NCBI GenBank assembly: GCA_016183145.1
Contig: JACPFE010000200.1
Span: forward strand, 1 to 28,660
Origin: Deltaproteobacteria bacterium
GTDB lineage: Bacteria > Desulfobacterota > Binatia > UBA9968
Direction: 5' to 3'
DNA: 28,660 nucleotides
Every line of letters begins with the position of its first letter. Positions within the stretch are counted from its first letter, which is position 1. Positions 1-6,639 of this stretch are shown piece after piece. The translations under genes and the position numbers were made by a program. The notes beneath the pieces were generated by a model, which was not told the origin of the DNA, ran no database searches, and saw nothing but the letters and a program-made list of their open reading frames with translations.

Positions 1-156
1 ATATCGGGACACCAAACAAGAAGCGTCTTTGACCGCTACAACATCGTGAGCGAAGATGACCTGAAACACGCGGCGCGCCGGACTTGGGAACATGCGCAAA
101 GCCAAGAGAGGGCTTCAAACGTAGTCGCGCTAAGATCGGGCCAAGAATCCAGGTGA
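1..156 (+). CDS. C-terminal tail of a tyrosine recombinase/integrase (partial, cut by window edge)
   Basis: The first reading frame is open from the window edge to a TGA and encodes about 51 residues. They contain a Gly-His pair followed by VFDRYNIVSEDDL. This matches the last catalytic boxes of phage-type tyrosine recombinases: the His of the 'GH' box and the nucleophilic Tyr (in DRYNI), then a short helical tail. The rest of the gene lies outside the window. It points toward the 3' end of the tRNA-Leu gene and stops 87 bp short of it, which is where integrases of tRNA-targeting islands usually sit. I infer that a second, unrelated element occupies the left side of the same tRNA. It differs from the integrase to the right of the tRNA in both sequence and orientation. 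Confidence 0.8.
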   Translation: MSGHQTRSVFDRYNIVSEDDLKHAARRTWEHAQSQERASNVVALRSGQESR

Positions 157-243
157 TAAGTTACACTTTAGTTACAATTGGCTGAGAAATGGCACACACC
201 AGTCTTAAACTCCTGAACGAAAAGGGCGCTAAGTTATTGATTG

Positions 244-334
244 TGGTGCCCGGAGCCGGACTCGAACCGGCACGGACCCTTCCGGGTCCTCGGGATTTTA
301 AGTCCCGTGTGTCTACCAATTCCACCATCCGGGC
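244..334 (-). tRNA. tRNA-Leu (anticodon UAA), CCA encoded
   Basis: Read on the minus strand, the acceptor arm GCCCGGA pairs with TCCGGGC, followed by discriminator A and an encoded CCA. The D arm contains GGTAGACAC. The anticodon stem CGGGA/TCCCG encloses the loop CTTAAAA, giving anticodon TAA. A long variable arm (GGACCCGGAAGGGTCC) marks a class II tRNA, and the T arm contains GGTTCGAACTCC. All arms are intact. The gene is 91 nt with CCA. Its 5' half (5' end to anticodon loop) recurs as a perfect copy 2,223 bp to the right, so the sequence immediately upstream of the gene is now element DNA and not the ancestral flank. Confidence 0.96.
293..334. repeat. Left attachment repeat (attL), 42 bp, inside tRNA-Leu
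   Basis: This is identical over 42 bp to the copy at the right end of the element. It runs from the anticodon loop to the exact 5' end of the tRNA. The flanks diverge immediately on both sides, as expected of a site-specific recombination core. Confidence 0.9.
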
Positions 335-344
335 GCAAATAATT

Positions 345-373
345 TCAATAACTTACAGCTTGTGCCGCGTCAA
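345..373 (-). promoter_or_regulatory. Candidate sigma70 promoter for tRNA-Leu, overlapping the integrase stop codon
   Basis: On the minus strand, TTGACG is followed after 17 nt by TATTGA, and the tRNA 5' end begins 10 nt after that hexamer, close to a normal start distance. The -10 hexamer is formed by the last sense codon (TAT) and stop codon (TGA) of the integrase. The element displaced the native upstream region of the tRNA, so a promoter here would keep an essential tRNA expressed. The -35 is good and the -10 is only fair. Read-through from the integrase is the alternative. Confidence 0.5.
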
Positions 374-1126
374 GCGCATTCTCTTGTATGGGCGTTAAAC
401 TTTTGAACGCCGCCTTAAGGTGCTCGTCCTTCATGTTGACGTAGGCGTTGCTCTGCTGAATCGAATGGTGGCCCGCCGCCGCCATGATTGCCTGTTGAGC
501 TATGCCCTGCATAGCCCACTTCGTGATGCAAGTATGGCGGAGGTCGCGAAGGTCGTCTATCCCGGCCTTCTCTTTCGCCAACTCGAACGCCGTGCGAATG
601 CTCGTCATCGGCCTACCCCGTTCCGAGTAACCACGCGGCTTGATATATTGGCGCCTTTCTTCTGCTCCATCTGTAGCTCGGCTAGGACCCGGCGCAACTC
701 CGGCGATATTGGAACAGTCCGGTTCTTTTTCTCTTTCACGTAGCCCGCCGGAAGCCGAATGATCCCCGCCTTTTCGTCAATCATGTTCCACGGCAGTCTC
801 AAGACTTCGGTTGCTCTCATGGCCGTGTCGTACAAGGCAAGCAAAACCCGTTGCGTTGGACGCGGCATATTATCCAGGAGCGACTTGTATTCCTGCTCAG
901 ACGCCACCCGATCGCGTTTCCGGTCCTTCTCGGTTTTCAAGTTGACGCTCGGTGCCGCGCTGCCCTCTATTACGCCGCGATCTTTTATTTGTTTAAAACC
1001 TTCGCGAAGTGCGACGCGTGCGAAGTCTGAAATCCGCAACGAAAATTTGTTCCCCTGCTCGCGCAATTCCTTCTTGTCCGCTTTCGTCACTCGTAGAACG
1101 AGCTGCTCTCGATATCCTGTGCGCAT
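345..1126 (-). pseudogene. Frameshifted tyrosine integrase of the miniature element
   Basis: The first part (about residues 1-173) reads to a TGA at 605-607. The second part continues in another frame from the overlapping ATG. Adding one base to the GGGG run near 619 restores a continuous protein of about 260 residues, joined as ...TRNG-G-RPMTSIRTAF... The catalytic domain shows the box I Arg (in MRATEVL), the beta-strand Lys region (KEKKNRTVPIS), box II DLRHT, the GHH box and Tyr in NAYVNM. The usual His of the HxxR box is Arg here (RDLR). The N-terminus (LVLRVTK, helix, then ISDFARVALREGF) looks like a ribbon-helix-helix fold, and little room remains for the usual SAM-like core-binding domain. 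The start ATG follows AAAGGAG by 8 nt. A longer start at 1156 has no better ribosome site. A sequencing or assembly error in the homopolymer cannot be excluded. Confidence 0.82.
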
Positions 1127-1150
1127 TTTTTCCGCTCCTTTGATTTTGTG

Positions 1151-1176
1151 TTGCATTGCAATTTGATTGATTATAT
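1151..1176 (-). promoter_or_regulatory. Integrase promoter region with palindromic operator candidate
   Basis: Between the divergent integrase and cargo genes, the minus strand carries a perfect TATAAT (1170-1175), although the matching -35 is poor. Just downstream is the 11-bp palindrome TTGCATTGCAA (1151-1161), between the presumed start site and the integrase ribosome site. A repressor bound there could control integrase. The N-terminal RHH-like part of the integrase is one possible binder (inference). Confidence 0.45.
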
Positions 1177-1185
1177 CCTGGCTTC

Positions 1186-1632
1186 ATGCAGTTCAGGCGC
1201 GACGGAACAAGCCGTGAATTTCAGGGGGTTACGGACGTTCGAAGTGGATACGTTAACGTCCAAAGCCTGACCGGCGTGCCCTTATCGCGACTTGAAAACG
1301 AGACTGAGGCTTTTGGGTGTTACAATTTTTACGCTCGTCCTTGGATGCCTGTTGCAGATTGGAACGACATAATCCAGGAATACTTCCCAGGCTGCGATGG
1401 GTTCTCGATGAAGGAACTGGCGAAGGGAACGCCTTATAGCGATTGGCGCAGCATGAAGCGGGCTATCACGCTGTCCGGGTCGTTAGTTCACTTCATTCAA
1501 GACGGCCCGGTTTGGGCGACGGCACAAAACTCGTTTGACGTGGGCATTGCGCGTGTTATAGAAGCGCGGCAGGAAACAGAACAAGAAACCTATTTCAAAG
1601 CTACCCTGTGCGGTTCTAGTCCTATACGGTGA
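1186..1632 (+). CDS. Hypothetical protein, first cargo gene of the miniature element
   Basis: The open frame encodes 148 residues that I do not recognise. The protein is soluble-looking, with no signal peptide or membrane segment, and rich in aromatic residues (GCYNFYARPW, DWNDIIQEYF, YSDWRSMKRA). The mapped ATG lies only 10 nt from the integrase -10 hexamer and lacks a Shine-Dalgarno sequence, so translation may start later, for example at the Met codons at 1345 or 1408. The gene ends 4 nt before the next one, which implies an operon. Being real is supported by length, packing and lack of an overlapping alternative, not by homology. Confidence 0.5.
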   Translation: MQFRRDGTSREFQGVTDVRSGYVNVQSLTGVPLSRLENETEAFGCYNFYARPWMPVADWNDIIQEYFPGCDGFSMKELAKGTPYSDWRSMKRAITLSGSLVHFIQDGPVWATAQNSFDVGIARVIEARQETEQETYFKATLCGSSPIR

Positions 1633-1636
1633 GACG

Positions 1637-1831
1637 ATGAATACTAATGGCAGACGCAAGATTAAATTTCTAAGTCGCAAGGAAGGGCGCAAGCTCCTCG
1701 ACAAACAGGCTCGCCGCTATCTGCGAATGAGCGGGGAGGAGTTCGTCCGCAAGTGGAAAGCAAAAGAATTCGACGATCCCGACCGACCTGAAGTCATGCA
1801 GGTCGCTTTTCTGCTACCCTTTGGCGGGTAA
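1637..1831 (+). CDS. Small conserved-looking protein (64 aa) with MSGEEFVRKW / DDPDRPEVMQVAFLLPF motif
   Basis: This is a 64-residue basic-to-acidic small protein. The N-terminal half is Lys/Arg-rich. The C-terminal half has the pattern RRYLRMSGEEFVRKWKAKEF followed by DDP-D-RPEV and ends in a hydrophobic LLPFGG. From memory, this pattern resembles a small uncharacterised family scattered in actinobacteria and cyanobacteria, with no assigned function. It lies 4 nt after the upstream gene and overlaps the next one by 11 nt, so the two are probably translationally coupled. A small gene overlapping a larger one inside a mobile element resembles an antitoxin/toxin or immunity arrangement, but that is only an analogy. 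Confidence 0.65.
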   Translation: MNTNGRRKIKFLSRKEGRKLLDKQARRYLRMSGEEFVRKWKAKEFDDPDRPEVMQVAFLLPFGG

Positions 1832-2348
1832 AACACCTCACCAAGCCGTTCGCAATTGCCTTGATCCGCTCAACCTGGCGGTATCATGCGTGACCCGCGA
1901 CGTTCTAGTCGTCAGCGGGTCGGACATAAACAAAGTCGAATCTCTCGCCCTCAACAGAGGGAGTCCTTCAAGATTGAAAAACAAACGGCTGTACATGACG
2001 GTTAAAATGCAGTACCGAGTCACGAAGGCCGAAGGCGTAAAAGGTCCGTGGAAGGTATCGACGGCAGCTTACTTCTATGCGTTGCACGATGCCGAGCAGC
2101 GTGAGCTTATAGCTTTTCACTGGCACCCGGAAACAGAGGGGCAGAAAGACCCGCATCTGCATTTTTACGGTGCGTCGAACGTCGCGGCTTTCCTGGAAAA
2201 GGTCCATCTACCAACAGGCCGTATTTCGCTGGAGCAGTTTTTGAGGTTCTTAATTGTGGAACTCAAAGTGAAGCCGTTAAGGAACGATTGGGAGCCTGTA
2301 CTCCGAAGGACAGAAGGCCCTTACGTGCAGCATCGAAGCTGGCATTGA
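1821..2348 (+). CDS. Conserved-looking hypothetical with HWHPE...PHLHF histidine motifs
   Basis: The frame opens at a TTG that overlaps the stop of the preceding gene (TTGGCGGGTAA). This gives 175 residues, but the first 58 look less protein-like, so a start at the ATG at 1995 or 2007 is possible. The conserved-looking core reads YFYALHDAEQRELIAFHWHPE, then PHLHFYGA, then a C-terminal helical region LPTGRISLEQFLRFLIVELKV. The clustered His residues (HWH and HLH) could bind metal or form an active site. I recall similar uncharacterised proteins with a PHLHL motif but cannot name a family or function. It lies in an operon with the 64-aa gene. Confidence 0.6.
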   Translation: MAGKTPHQAVRNCLDPLNLAVSCVTRDVLVVSGSDINKVESLALNRGSPSRLKNKRLYMTVKMQYRVTKAEGVKGPWKVSTAAYFYALHDAEQRELIAFHWHPETEGQKDPHLHFYGASNVAAFLEKVHLPTGRISLEQFLRFLIVELKVKPLRNDWEPVLRRTEGPYVQHRSWH

Positions 2349-2447
2349 TAACTTCCCCGTATAACCTGTGTTGACACTTTGGCCACGTTTCGAGCATGTC
2401 TCGTGCGCTTGCTGCATTTAGCGCCGCTTCCAGCAAGAATCGAAAAG

Positions 2448-2483
2448 GCAAACAAAAACGGGAACCTATCGCTAAGTTCCCGT
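2448..2483 (-). terminator. Rho-independent terminator at the right end of the element (minus strand)
   Basis: A perfect 8-bp inverted repeat ACGGGAAC/GTTCCCGT has a 10-nt loop. On the minus strand it is followed by a T-rich tract (TTTTTGTTTGCC). It would stop transcripts running from hppA through the truncated tRNA copy into the element. The plus-strand tail is not T-rich. Confidence 0.65.
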
Positions 2484-2515
2484 CTCTGCTGAAATTCCCG
2501 AAAAATCGTTTACCC

Positions 2516-2557
2516 GGATTTTAAGTCCCGTGTGTCTACCAATTCCACCATCCGGGC
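2516..2557. repeat. Right attachment repeat (attR): truncated 5' half of tRNA-Leu
   Basis: This is an exact 42-bp copy of the tRNA-Leu 5' half, from the 5' end to the anticodon loop. The 3' half of the tRNA is missing and element sequence follows directly, so it cannot give a tRNA. It is what remains of the ancestral gene's 5' half next to its original upstream flank. Confidence 0.9.
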
Positions 2558-2640
2558 AGGTCCACGTAAGAACGTGAATGGTGAGGCCTTTACCCATGAC
2601 TCCTTTCCGTGAGCGTAGCTTACACGGGTTGAGGCGGAAT

Positions 2641-4767
2641 TTAAAGAAACAACGGCGCCAACACCAGCGTGATCGTGCTCAGAAGCTTGATCAATACATG
2701 GAGGCTCGGACCGGCCGTATCCTTAAATGGATCTCCAACCGTATCTCCGACCACGGCTGCTTTGTGCGTTTCGGATCCCTTGCCGCCGTATTGTCCCATC
2801 TCGATGAACTTCTTGGCGTTGTCCCACGCCCCGCCGCTATTGTTTAGAAAAGTCGCCATCAATATTCCAGCGATGGTCCCGACCATCAAAAAAGCCGCGA
2901 CGACCTCTACGCCCATGCCGAAAAAAAAGCGGAAGATAACGCCAACGGCCACAGGCATAAAGATCGCAATCATACCAGGGAGCACCATCTCCTTCAGTGC
3001 ACCGACGGTGACGATGTCCACGCAGCGACCGTAGTCGGGCTTTGCGGTTCCTTTTAAGATGTTGGGATTCTCTTTGAACTGCCTTCTGACCTCATTGATC
3101 ACGTAGTAGGCCGCCTTCCCGACCGCGCGAATCGCCAGAGCGGAAAAGAGAAAAACCAACATGGCGCCCAAAAGCCCGCCGACAAAAACCTCCGGCTTGG
3201 CGATATTGACCGACTCTAGCTTGCTGCCATAGTGTGCGACCTCATCGAGATAGGCGGAGAATAGGAGAAAGGCGGCGAGGGCCGCTGATCCGATGGCGTA
3301 TCCTTTGGTCAGCGCTTTTGTGGTATTGCCCACCGCGTCGAGCCGGTCGGTCTTGCGCCGCACCTCTTCGGGCTGTCCGCTCATCTCGATGATCCCGCCG
3401 GCGTTGTCCGTTATCGGACCGAAGGTATCCATGGCGAGGATGTAGGCCGCCGTGCCGAGCATGCCCATCGTCGCGACGGCGGTGCCAAACAAACCTGCAT
3501 GCGGCACGCCGCTCAGGTTGCCCAGATAATACGATGCCATGATCGCGACGGAGATCACGACCACCGGAATGGCCGTGCATTCCAATCCGACGGCCATGCC
3601 TGCAATGATATTGGTCGCTGGGCCGGTCTGGGATGCCTCGGCGATCGACTTCACCGGACGATATTTGTATTCCGTATAGTACTGCGTGATGTAAACGAAG
3701 GCTTGCGCCATGGCGATACCGATGACGCCGCAGAGAAAAAAGTAGAACCAGGCGGATTCGGCCCCTGGGTGCGCCGCCGGATCGACGGCAAGCATCCACC
3801 GCGCGGCGAAGAAGAAACCAACGATAGCAAGGGCGCTGGTAACGTAATAACCGCGATTAAGCGCCGCCATCGGATCTTCATTTTCGTCGCATTTCACAAT
3901 CATGATGCCGACGATGGAGGCGATCAGACCGAAAGCCCGAGCCACGAGCGGAAAAAGAATCCCTTTCAACCCGAAGAAAGGATATAAGCCGACTCCGAGG
4001 ATCATGGCGCCGATATTTTCCGCCGCGGTGGATTCGAAAAGATCCGCACCACGACCGGCACAATCCCCGACATTATCGCCGACCAGATCGGCAATAACCG
4101 CTGGGTTACGCGGATCGTCTTCTGGAATCCCGGCTTCAACTTTACCGACTAGATCCGCGCCGACATCGGCGGCTTTGGTATAGATGCCGCCGCCGAGCTG
4201 GGCGAAGAGCGCGACAAACGATGCGCCGAATCCATAACCGACGATCGTGAACGGAATTTTTTGCGGATCGTGACCCAAAAAATTGAGTAGCGCATATAGG
4301 CCACCAACTCCCAACAGGCTCATCGCCACGACAAACAGACCTGAAACCGCCCCTCCCCGCAACGCGATACGCAGCCCCTCGTTAAGGCTGGATCGAACCG
4401 CCGACGCCGTTCTAATGTTGGCCCGGATAGAAACCCACATACCGATGTAACCCGCGATCACCGAGCACAGAGCGCCTAAGACGAAAGCTAGCGTGGTCCA
4501 AAAAGCCATCTGCACCGGAGGGACGGGATCGGCCGGGCTCGGCGTTCTGACAAACGCGTAAAGGACGAATATCAAGACCGCCAGCACCGCGGCGAGCGAG
4601 ACTATCGTGCGATTCTGGCGCGAAAGGAACGCCTCGGCGCCCTCCTTTATCGCATTCGATATTTCTTGCATCTTATCGGTCCCGGCATCGCGCTGGACCA
4701 CGTAACGAGCAAGATACAGGGCAAACAGCAAAGAAAAACAACTAATTGCGATGACAAGTAGGATCAT
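2641..4767 (-). CDS. hppA: Membrane-bound proton-translocating pyrophosphatase, K+-independent type
   Basis: This 708-residue integral membrane enzyme couples pyrophosphate hydrolysis to ion pumping across the inner membrane. Length and about 16 hydrophobic helices fit the family. The acidic substrate-binding motifs are present: DVGADLVGKVEAGIPEDDP near residue 200, DLVGDNVGDCAGRGADLFES, and the C-terminal DTVGDPFKDTAGPSLH. The motif GNTTKALTKG (residues 480-489) has Lys484 and Thr487, where K+-dependent enzymes have Ala. By established family rules this marks a K+-independent H+ pump. The start is an ATG 13 nt after AGGAAGGG. It lies 35 bp downstream of tatC in the same direction, and the tRNA-Leu locus originally followed it. 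Confidence 0.96.
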   Translation of the reverse strand: MILLVIAISCFSLLFALYLARYVVQRDAGTDKMQEISNAIKEGAEAFLSRQNRTIVSLAAVLAVLIFVLYAFVRTPSPADPVPPVQMAFWTTLAFVLGALCSVIAGYIGMWVSIRANIRTASAVRSSLNEGLRIALRGGAVSGLFVVAMSLLGVGGLYALLNFLGHDPQKIPFTIVGYGFGASFVALFAQLGGGIYTKAADVGADLVGKVEAGIPEDDPRNPAVIADLVGDNVGDCAGRGADLFESTAAENIGAMILGVGLYPFFGLKGILFPLVARAFGLIASIVGIMIVKCDENEDPMAALNRGYYVTSALAIVGFFFAARWMLAVDPAAHPGAESAWFYFFLCGVIGIAMAQAFVYITQYYTEYKYRPVKSIAEASQTGPATNIIAGMAVGLECTAIPVVVISVAIMASYYLGNLSGVPHAGLFGTAVATMGMLGTAAYILAMDTFGPITDNAGGIIEMSGQPEEVRRKTDRLDAVGNTTKALTKGYAIGSAALAAFLLFSAYLDEVAHYGSKLESVNIAKPEVFVGGLLGAMLVFLFSALAIRAVGKAAYYVINEVRRQFKENPNILKGTAKPDYGRCVDIVTVGALKEMVLPGMIAIFMPVAVGVIFRFFFGMGVEVVAAFLMVGTIAGILMATFLNNSGGAWDNAKKFIEMGQYGGKGSETHKAAVVGDTVGDPFKDTAGPSLHVLIKLLSTITLVLAPLFL

Positions 4768-4802
4768 GACGTTGAATCATCCCTTCCTGAATAAATTGAA
4801 TA

Positions 4803-5531
4803 TCATTTCGTCTTGCGCCAGACATAGGCCACTCCGATACTCAGGACATAGAGCGCGAGCATCGGCAGCGCCAAAAGAGATTGATTGATAATGTCCGGCG
4901 TCGGAGTCAGCATCGCCGCAATGATAAAAATAACGACGATGGCGTAGCGAAAGGATCTGAGCATGAAGCGGTAGTCCCAGATCCCCAACCGCACAAGGAA
5001 AAACGTAAAGACCGGCAACTCAAAGGTCGCTCCGAACGCCAAGACCAGGCGAAAAAAAAAAGTGAAATACTCGCCTATCCGAATCGCCGGCATAACCCCC
5101 ATGGTGTCGTATTGCTCGATGAAGTATCGAAACGCGACCGGTAGCACGATTCGATAACAAAAATACCCGCCGCCAAGAAAAAAAACCGTCGCGCACAGGA
5201 CGAACGGGAGAACCAGCTTTTTTTCGCGGCCCGACAGACCCGGCGCGACAAAACGCCAGATCTGATAAAAGATAAACGGGCAGGAAAACAGCAACCCGGC
5301 CGCTAAGGCAACTTTGATTTCAGTGAAAAAAGCTTCCGTGATCCCCGTCCCGATCAGACTCTGACCGGGACGCAAAGTCTGCCGCAGCGGCGCGACCATG
5401 AAAGCGAAAATCAATTCCGAAAAGAAATAACAAATCGTGGACGCGATAACTAGGGCGCACAGAGATTTCAGCAAGCACCAGCGGAGATCCTCAAGATGCT
5501 CGGTAAAACTCATGTATGATTCTGTCGCCAC
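4803..5531 (-). CDS. tatC: Sec-independent protein translocase subunit TatC
   Basis: The 242-residue, six-helix inner-membrane protein is the receptor for twin-arginine signal peptides. TatC hallmarks are FTEHLEDLR at the N-terminus, PFIFYQIWRFVAPGLSGREKK in the first periplasmic/cytosolic region, and FGATFELPV, whose Glu lies within a membrane helix. The frame opens at a GTG. The Met seven residues in (5513, MSFTEHLEDLR) fits the family's usual start equally well, and neither has a clear ribosome site. No tatA or tatB is in the window, so the partner must be encoded elsewhere. A strong hairpin lies about 30 bp upstream, leaving almost no space for a separate promoter. Confidence 0.95.
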   Translation of the reverse strand: MATESYMSFTEHLEDLRWCLLKSLCALVIASTICYFFSELIFAFMVAPLRQTLRPGQSLIGTGITEAFFTEIKVALAAGLLFSCPFIFYQIWRFVAPGLSGREKKLVLPFVLCATVFFLGGGYFCYRIVLPVAFRYFIEQYDTMGVMPAIRIGEYFTFFFRLVLAFGATFELPVFTFFLVRLGIWDYRFMLRSFRYAIVVIFIIAAMLTPTPDIINQSLLALPMLALYVLSIGVAYVWRKTK

Positions 5532-5559
5532 GGAGTCGCACCCACGAAACCAAGTTGCA

Positions 5560-5593
5560 AAAAAGGGGAAGGATTGAGGTCCTTCCCCTTTTT
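5560..5593 (-). terminator. Strong hairpin terminator between the lipoprotein gene and tatC
   Basis: A perfect 14-bp stem (AAAAAGGGGAAGGA / TCCTTCCCCTTTTT) has a 6-nt loop. The A-tract and T-tract at its ends make it a bidirectional rho-independent terminator. It follows the small lipoprotein gene on the minus strand. tatC begins only about 28 bp further on, so the hairpin either isolates or attenuates tatC-hppA. Confidence 0.85.
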
Positions 5594-5626
5594 AGGTTGC
5601 CAAACCACGCTAAGGCAAATCGAACC

Positions 5627-5869
5627 CTACTTCGTTTTTCCCTCCTCTTTCTTTTCGGGCGCCTTCTCGGCTCCTGCAGGAGCGGCTTTCTCGCCCGCTT
5701 TCATTTCACCACCCGCGGGAGCCGCCGCCTCTGGAGCTGGAGCTGGCGCTGGAGCTGCCGGCGGTGGCGGCGGTGGTGGAGCTGGCTCCTCCTTCTTACC
5801 GCAACCTGCGAACGTCAAAGTTAAAGCGAAGAGGGTTGTTCCCGACAATAAAATTATTTTCTTTCCCAT
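5627..5869 (-). CDS. Small Pro/Ala-rich lipoprotein
   Basis: An 80-residue protein with a lipoprotein signal peptide: KK at residues 3-4, a hydrophobic core, and lipobox FAGC with the acylated Cys at residue 23. The mature part is low complexity: GKKEEPA, a run of seven prolines, Ala-Pro repeats, then a Lys/Glu/Ala tail. It has no catalytic domain and probably acts as an extended envelope tether or spacer, but its function is unknown. Translation should be strong: AAAGGAGGTGA lies 7 nt before the ATG. A 14-bp palindrome (ACTTCTATAGAAGT) is in the leader at 5896-5909. The gene is monocistronic, ended by the hairpin just downstream. Confidence 0.85.
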   Translation of the reverse strand: MGKKIILLSGTTLFALTLTFAGCGKKEEPAPPPPPPPAAPAPAPAPEAAAPAGGEMKAGEKAAPAGAEKAPEKKEEGKTK

Positions 5870-6585
5870 CCTGAGTTCACCTCCTTTCCCGTCACACTTC
5901 TATAGAAGTTCGTTGTTAATTTTTATTGCACAAGTCTGACCGACTTTCAAGGGGAATTTCACCAACAAGAACCAAATACGAAGCTCAACAAATCTGATCG
6001 ACTGCGCGGCTGAAATATTACCCTGAAAAAATCCCGTTAGCTTTCCATCACGGCGCAGCGATAAAGAACTTATGATCATAGCCGGGACAGCAGAAATTTT
6101 ATAAGCGAGAGAAATCTAACAGAAAATTTTTTTTCCGGGATTGTTTCTACGACTGTGTGGCGAAACAAACTCACACGAATTGTGAATAAGCTGTTGATAA
6201 CTGATTTTCGATGCGAACCTCAAGGCGAGAAATAGCGCCGCCGAGCGGAATGCTCAATTGCGCGGCAAACAATCATTCGCAATAATCGCTAGTTACTGTT
6301 TGCCCCGCTTTTTCAAGCACCGTGAAAAACGGAACCGGTCCGTCCCTGTCGAGCGCGAGATCAGCCCCCATAGAGGGGTCCCACACCGGTTCGGAACACC
6401 GCATGTAACATCGAATAAACGATCCGAGGAAAAATCTTCGCCGTCCCACTCGGTCAAATGGAACCAAGAAATTCCGCGCCAAGGAGATCTGTCCTATTCT
6501 TTGGGTTAGCTACGGGCGAAAGTCTTCATGCGCCCTAAAACTATCTGACCGGGTAAGCCTCCGAGGGCCGATCTCGCCGCTTGCG
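5870..6585. other. Roughly 700-bp intergenic region without a convincing gene
   Basis: Short open frames here lack ribosome sites and known motifs. Features seen: a possible lipoprotein promoter on the minus strand (TTGAAA, 17 nt, AATAAA), AT-rich tracts around 6096-6140, two DnaA-box-like 9-mers in tandem (TGTGAATAA at 6181 and TGTTGATAA at 6192), and an inverted repeat GAACCGGT/ACCGGTTC at 6332-6339 and 6385-6392 enclosing a CCCC/GGGG stem. These do not add up to a named element. Confidence 0.5.
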
Positions 6586-6614
6586 TTGACTGTCCGGCCG
6601 ACAGATGGTATGAA
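6586..6614 (+). promoter_or_regulatory. Sigma70 promoter of rpsT
   Basis: TTGACT and TATGAA are separated by exactly 17 nt. The predicted start near 6621 leaves a leader of about 20 nt carrying the GAGGAGG ribosome site. Confidence 0.8.
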
Positions 6615-6639
6615 AAAAGCTCGTTCGAGGAGGAATCCA

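Larger units (their letters stand above)
293..2557. mobile_element. Miniature tRNA-Leu integrative element (2,223-bp unit)
   Basis: A perfect 42-bp direct repeat, the tRNA-Leu 5' half, stands at both ends. The stretch between holds a tyrosine integrase next to the tRNA and three tightly packed plus-strand genes with no housekeeping relatives. The intact tRNA is at the left end and only the 5' half remains at the right end. The element therefore displaced the native 5' half and replaced it with its own copy. There are no recognisable structural, replication, packaging or conjugation genes, so it would need a helper or a host for anything beyond integration. The integrase carries a frameshift, so the copy may be immobile. 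Boundaries are seen directly; mobility is inferred. Confidence 0.85.

Noticed and set aside
189..398. Plus-strand open frame over the tRNA
   Set aside because: It is a chance frame reading antisense through the tRNA-Leu gene.
345..1126. Programmed frameshift producing full-length integrase
   Set aside because: The GGGG run has no slippery heptamer or stimulatory stem that I can see, and programmed frameshifting is not an established feature of this family. Mutation or sequencing error is simpler.
1637..2348. Named toxin-antitoxin system
   Set aside because: The overlapping small/large pair is suggestive, but no motif of a known TA family is present.
2263..2451. Open frame on the minus strand at the right end of the element
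   Set aside because: It overlaps the conserved C-terminal part of the plus-strand His-motif gene and has no ribosome site or recognisable sequence.
2516..2557. Second tRNA-Leu gene
   Set aside because: Only the 5' half to the anticodon loop is present; variable arm, T arm and acceptor 3' strand are missing, so it is an attachment-site remnant.
6258..6509. Open frame of 83 codons in the gene-free region
   Set aside because: TTG start without ribosome site, low-complexity basic composition, and no conserved pattern.
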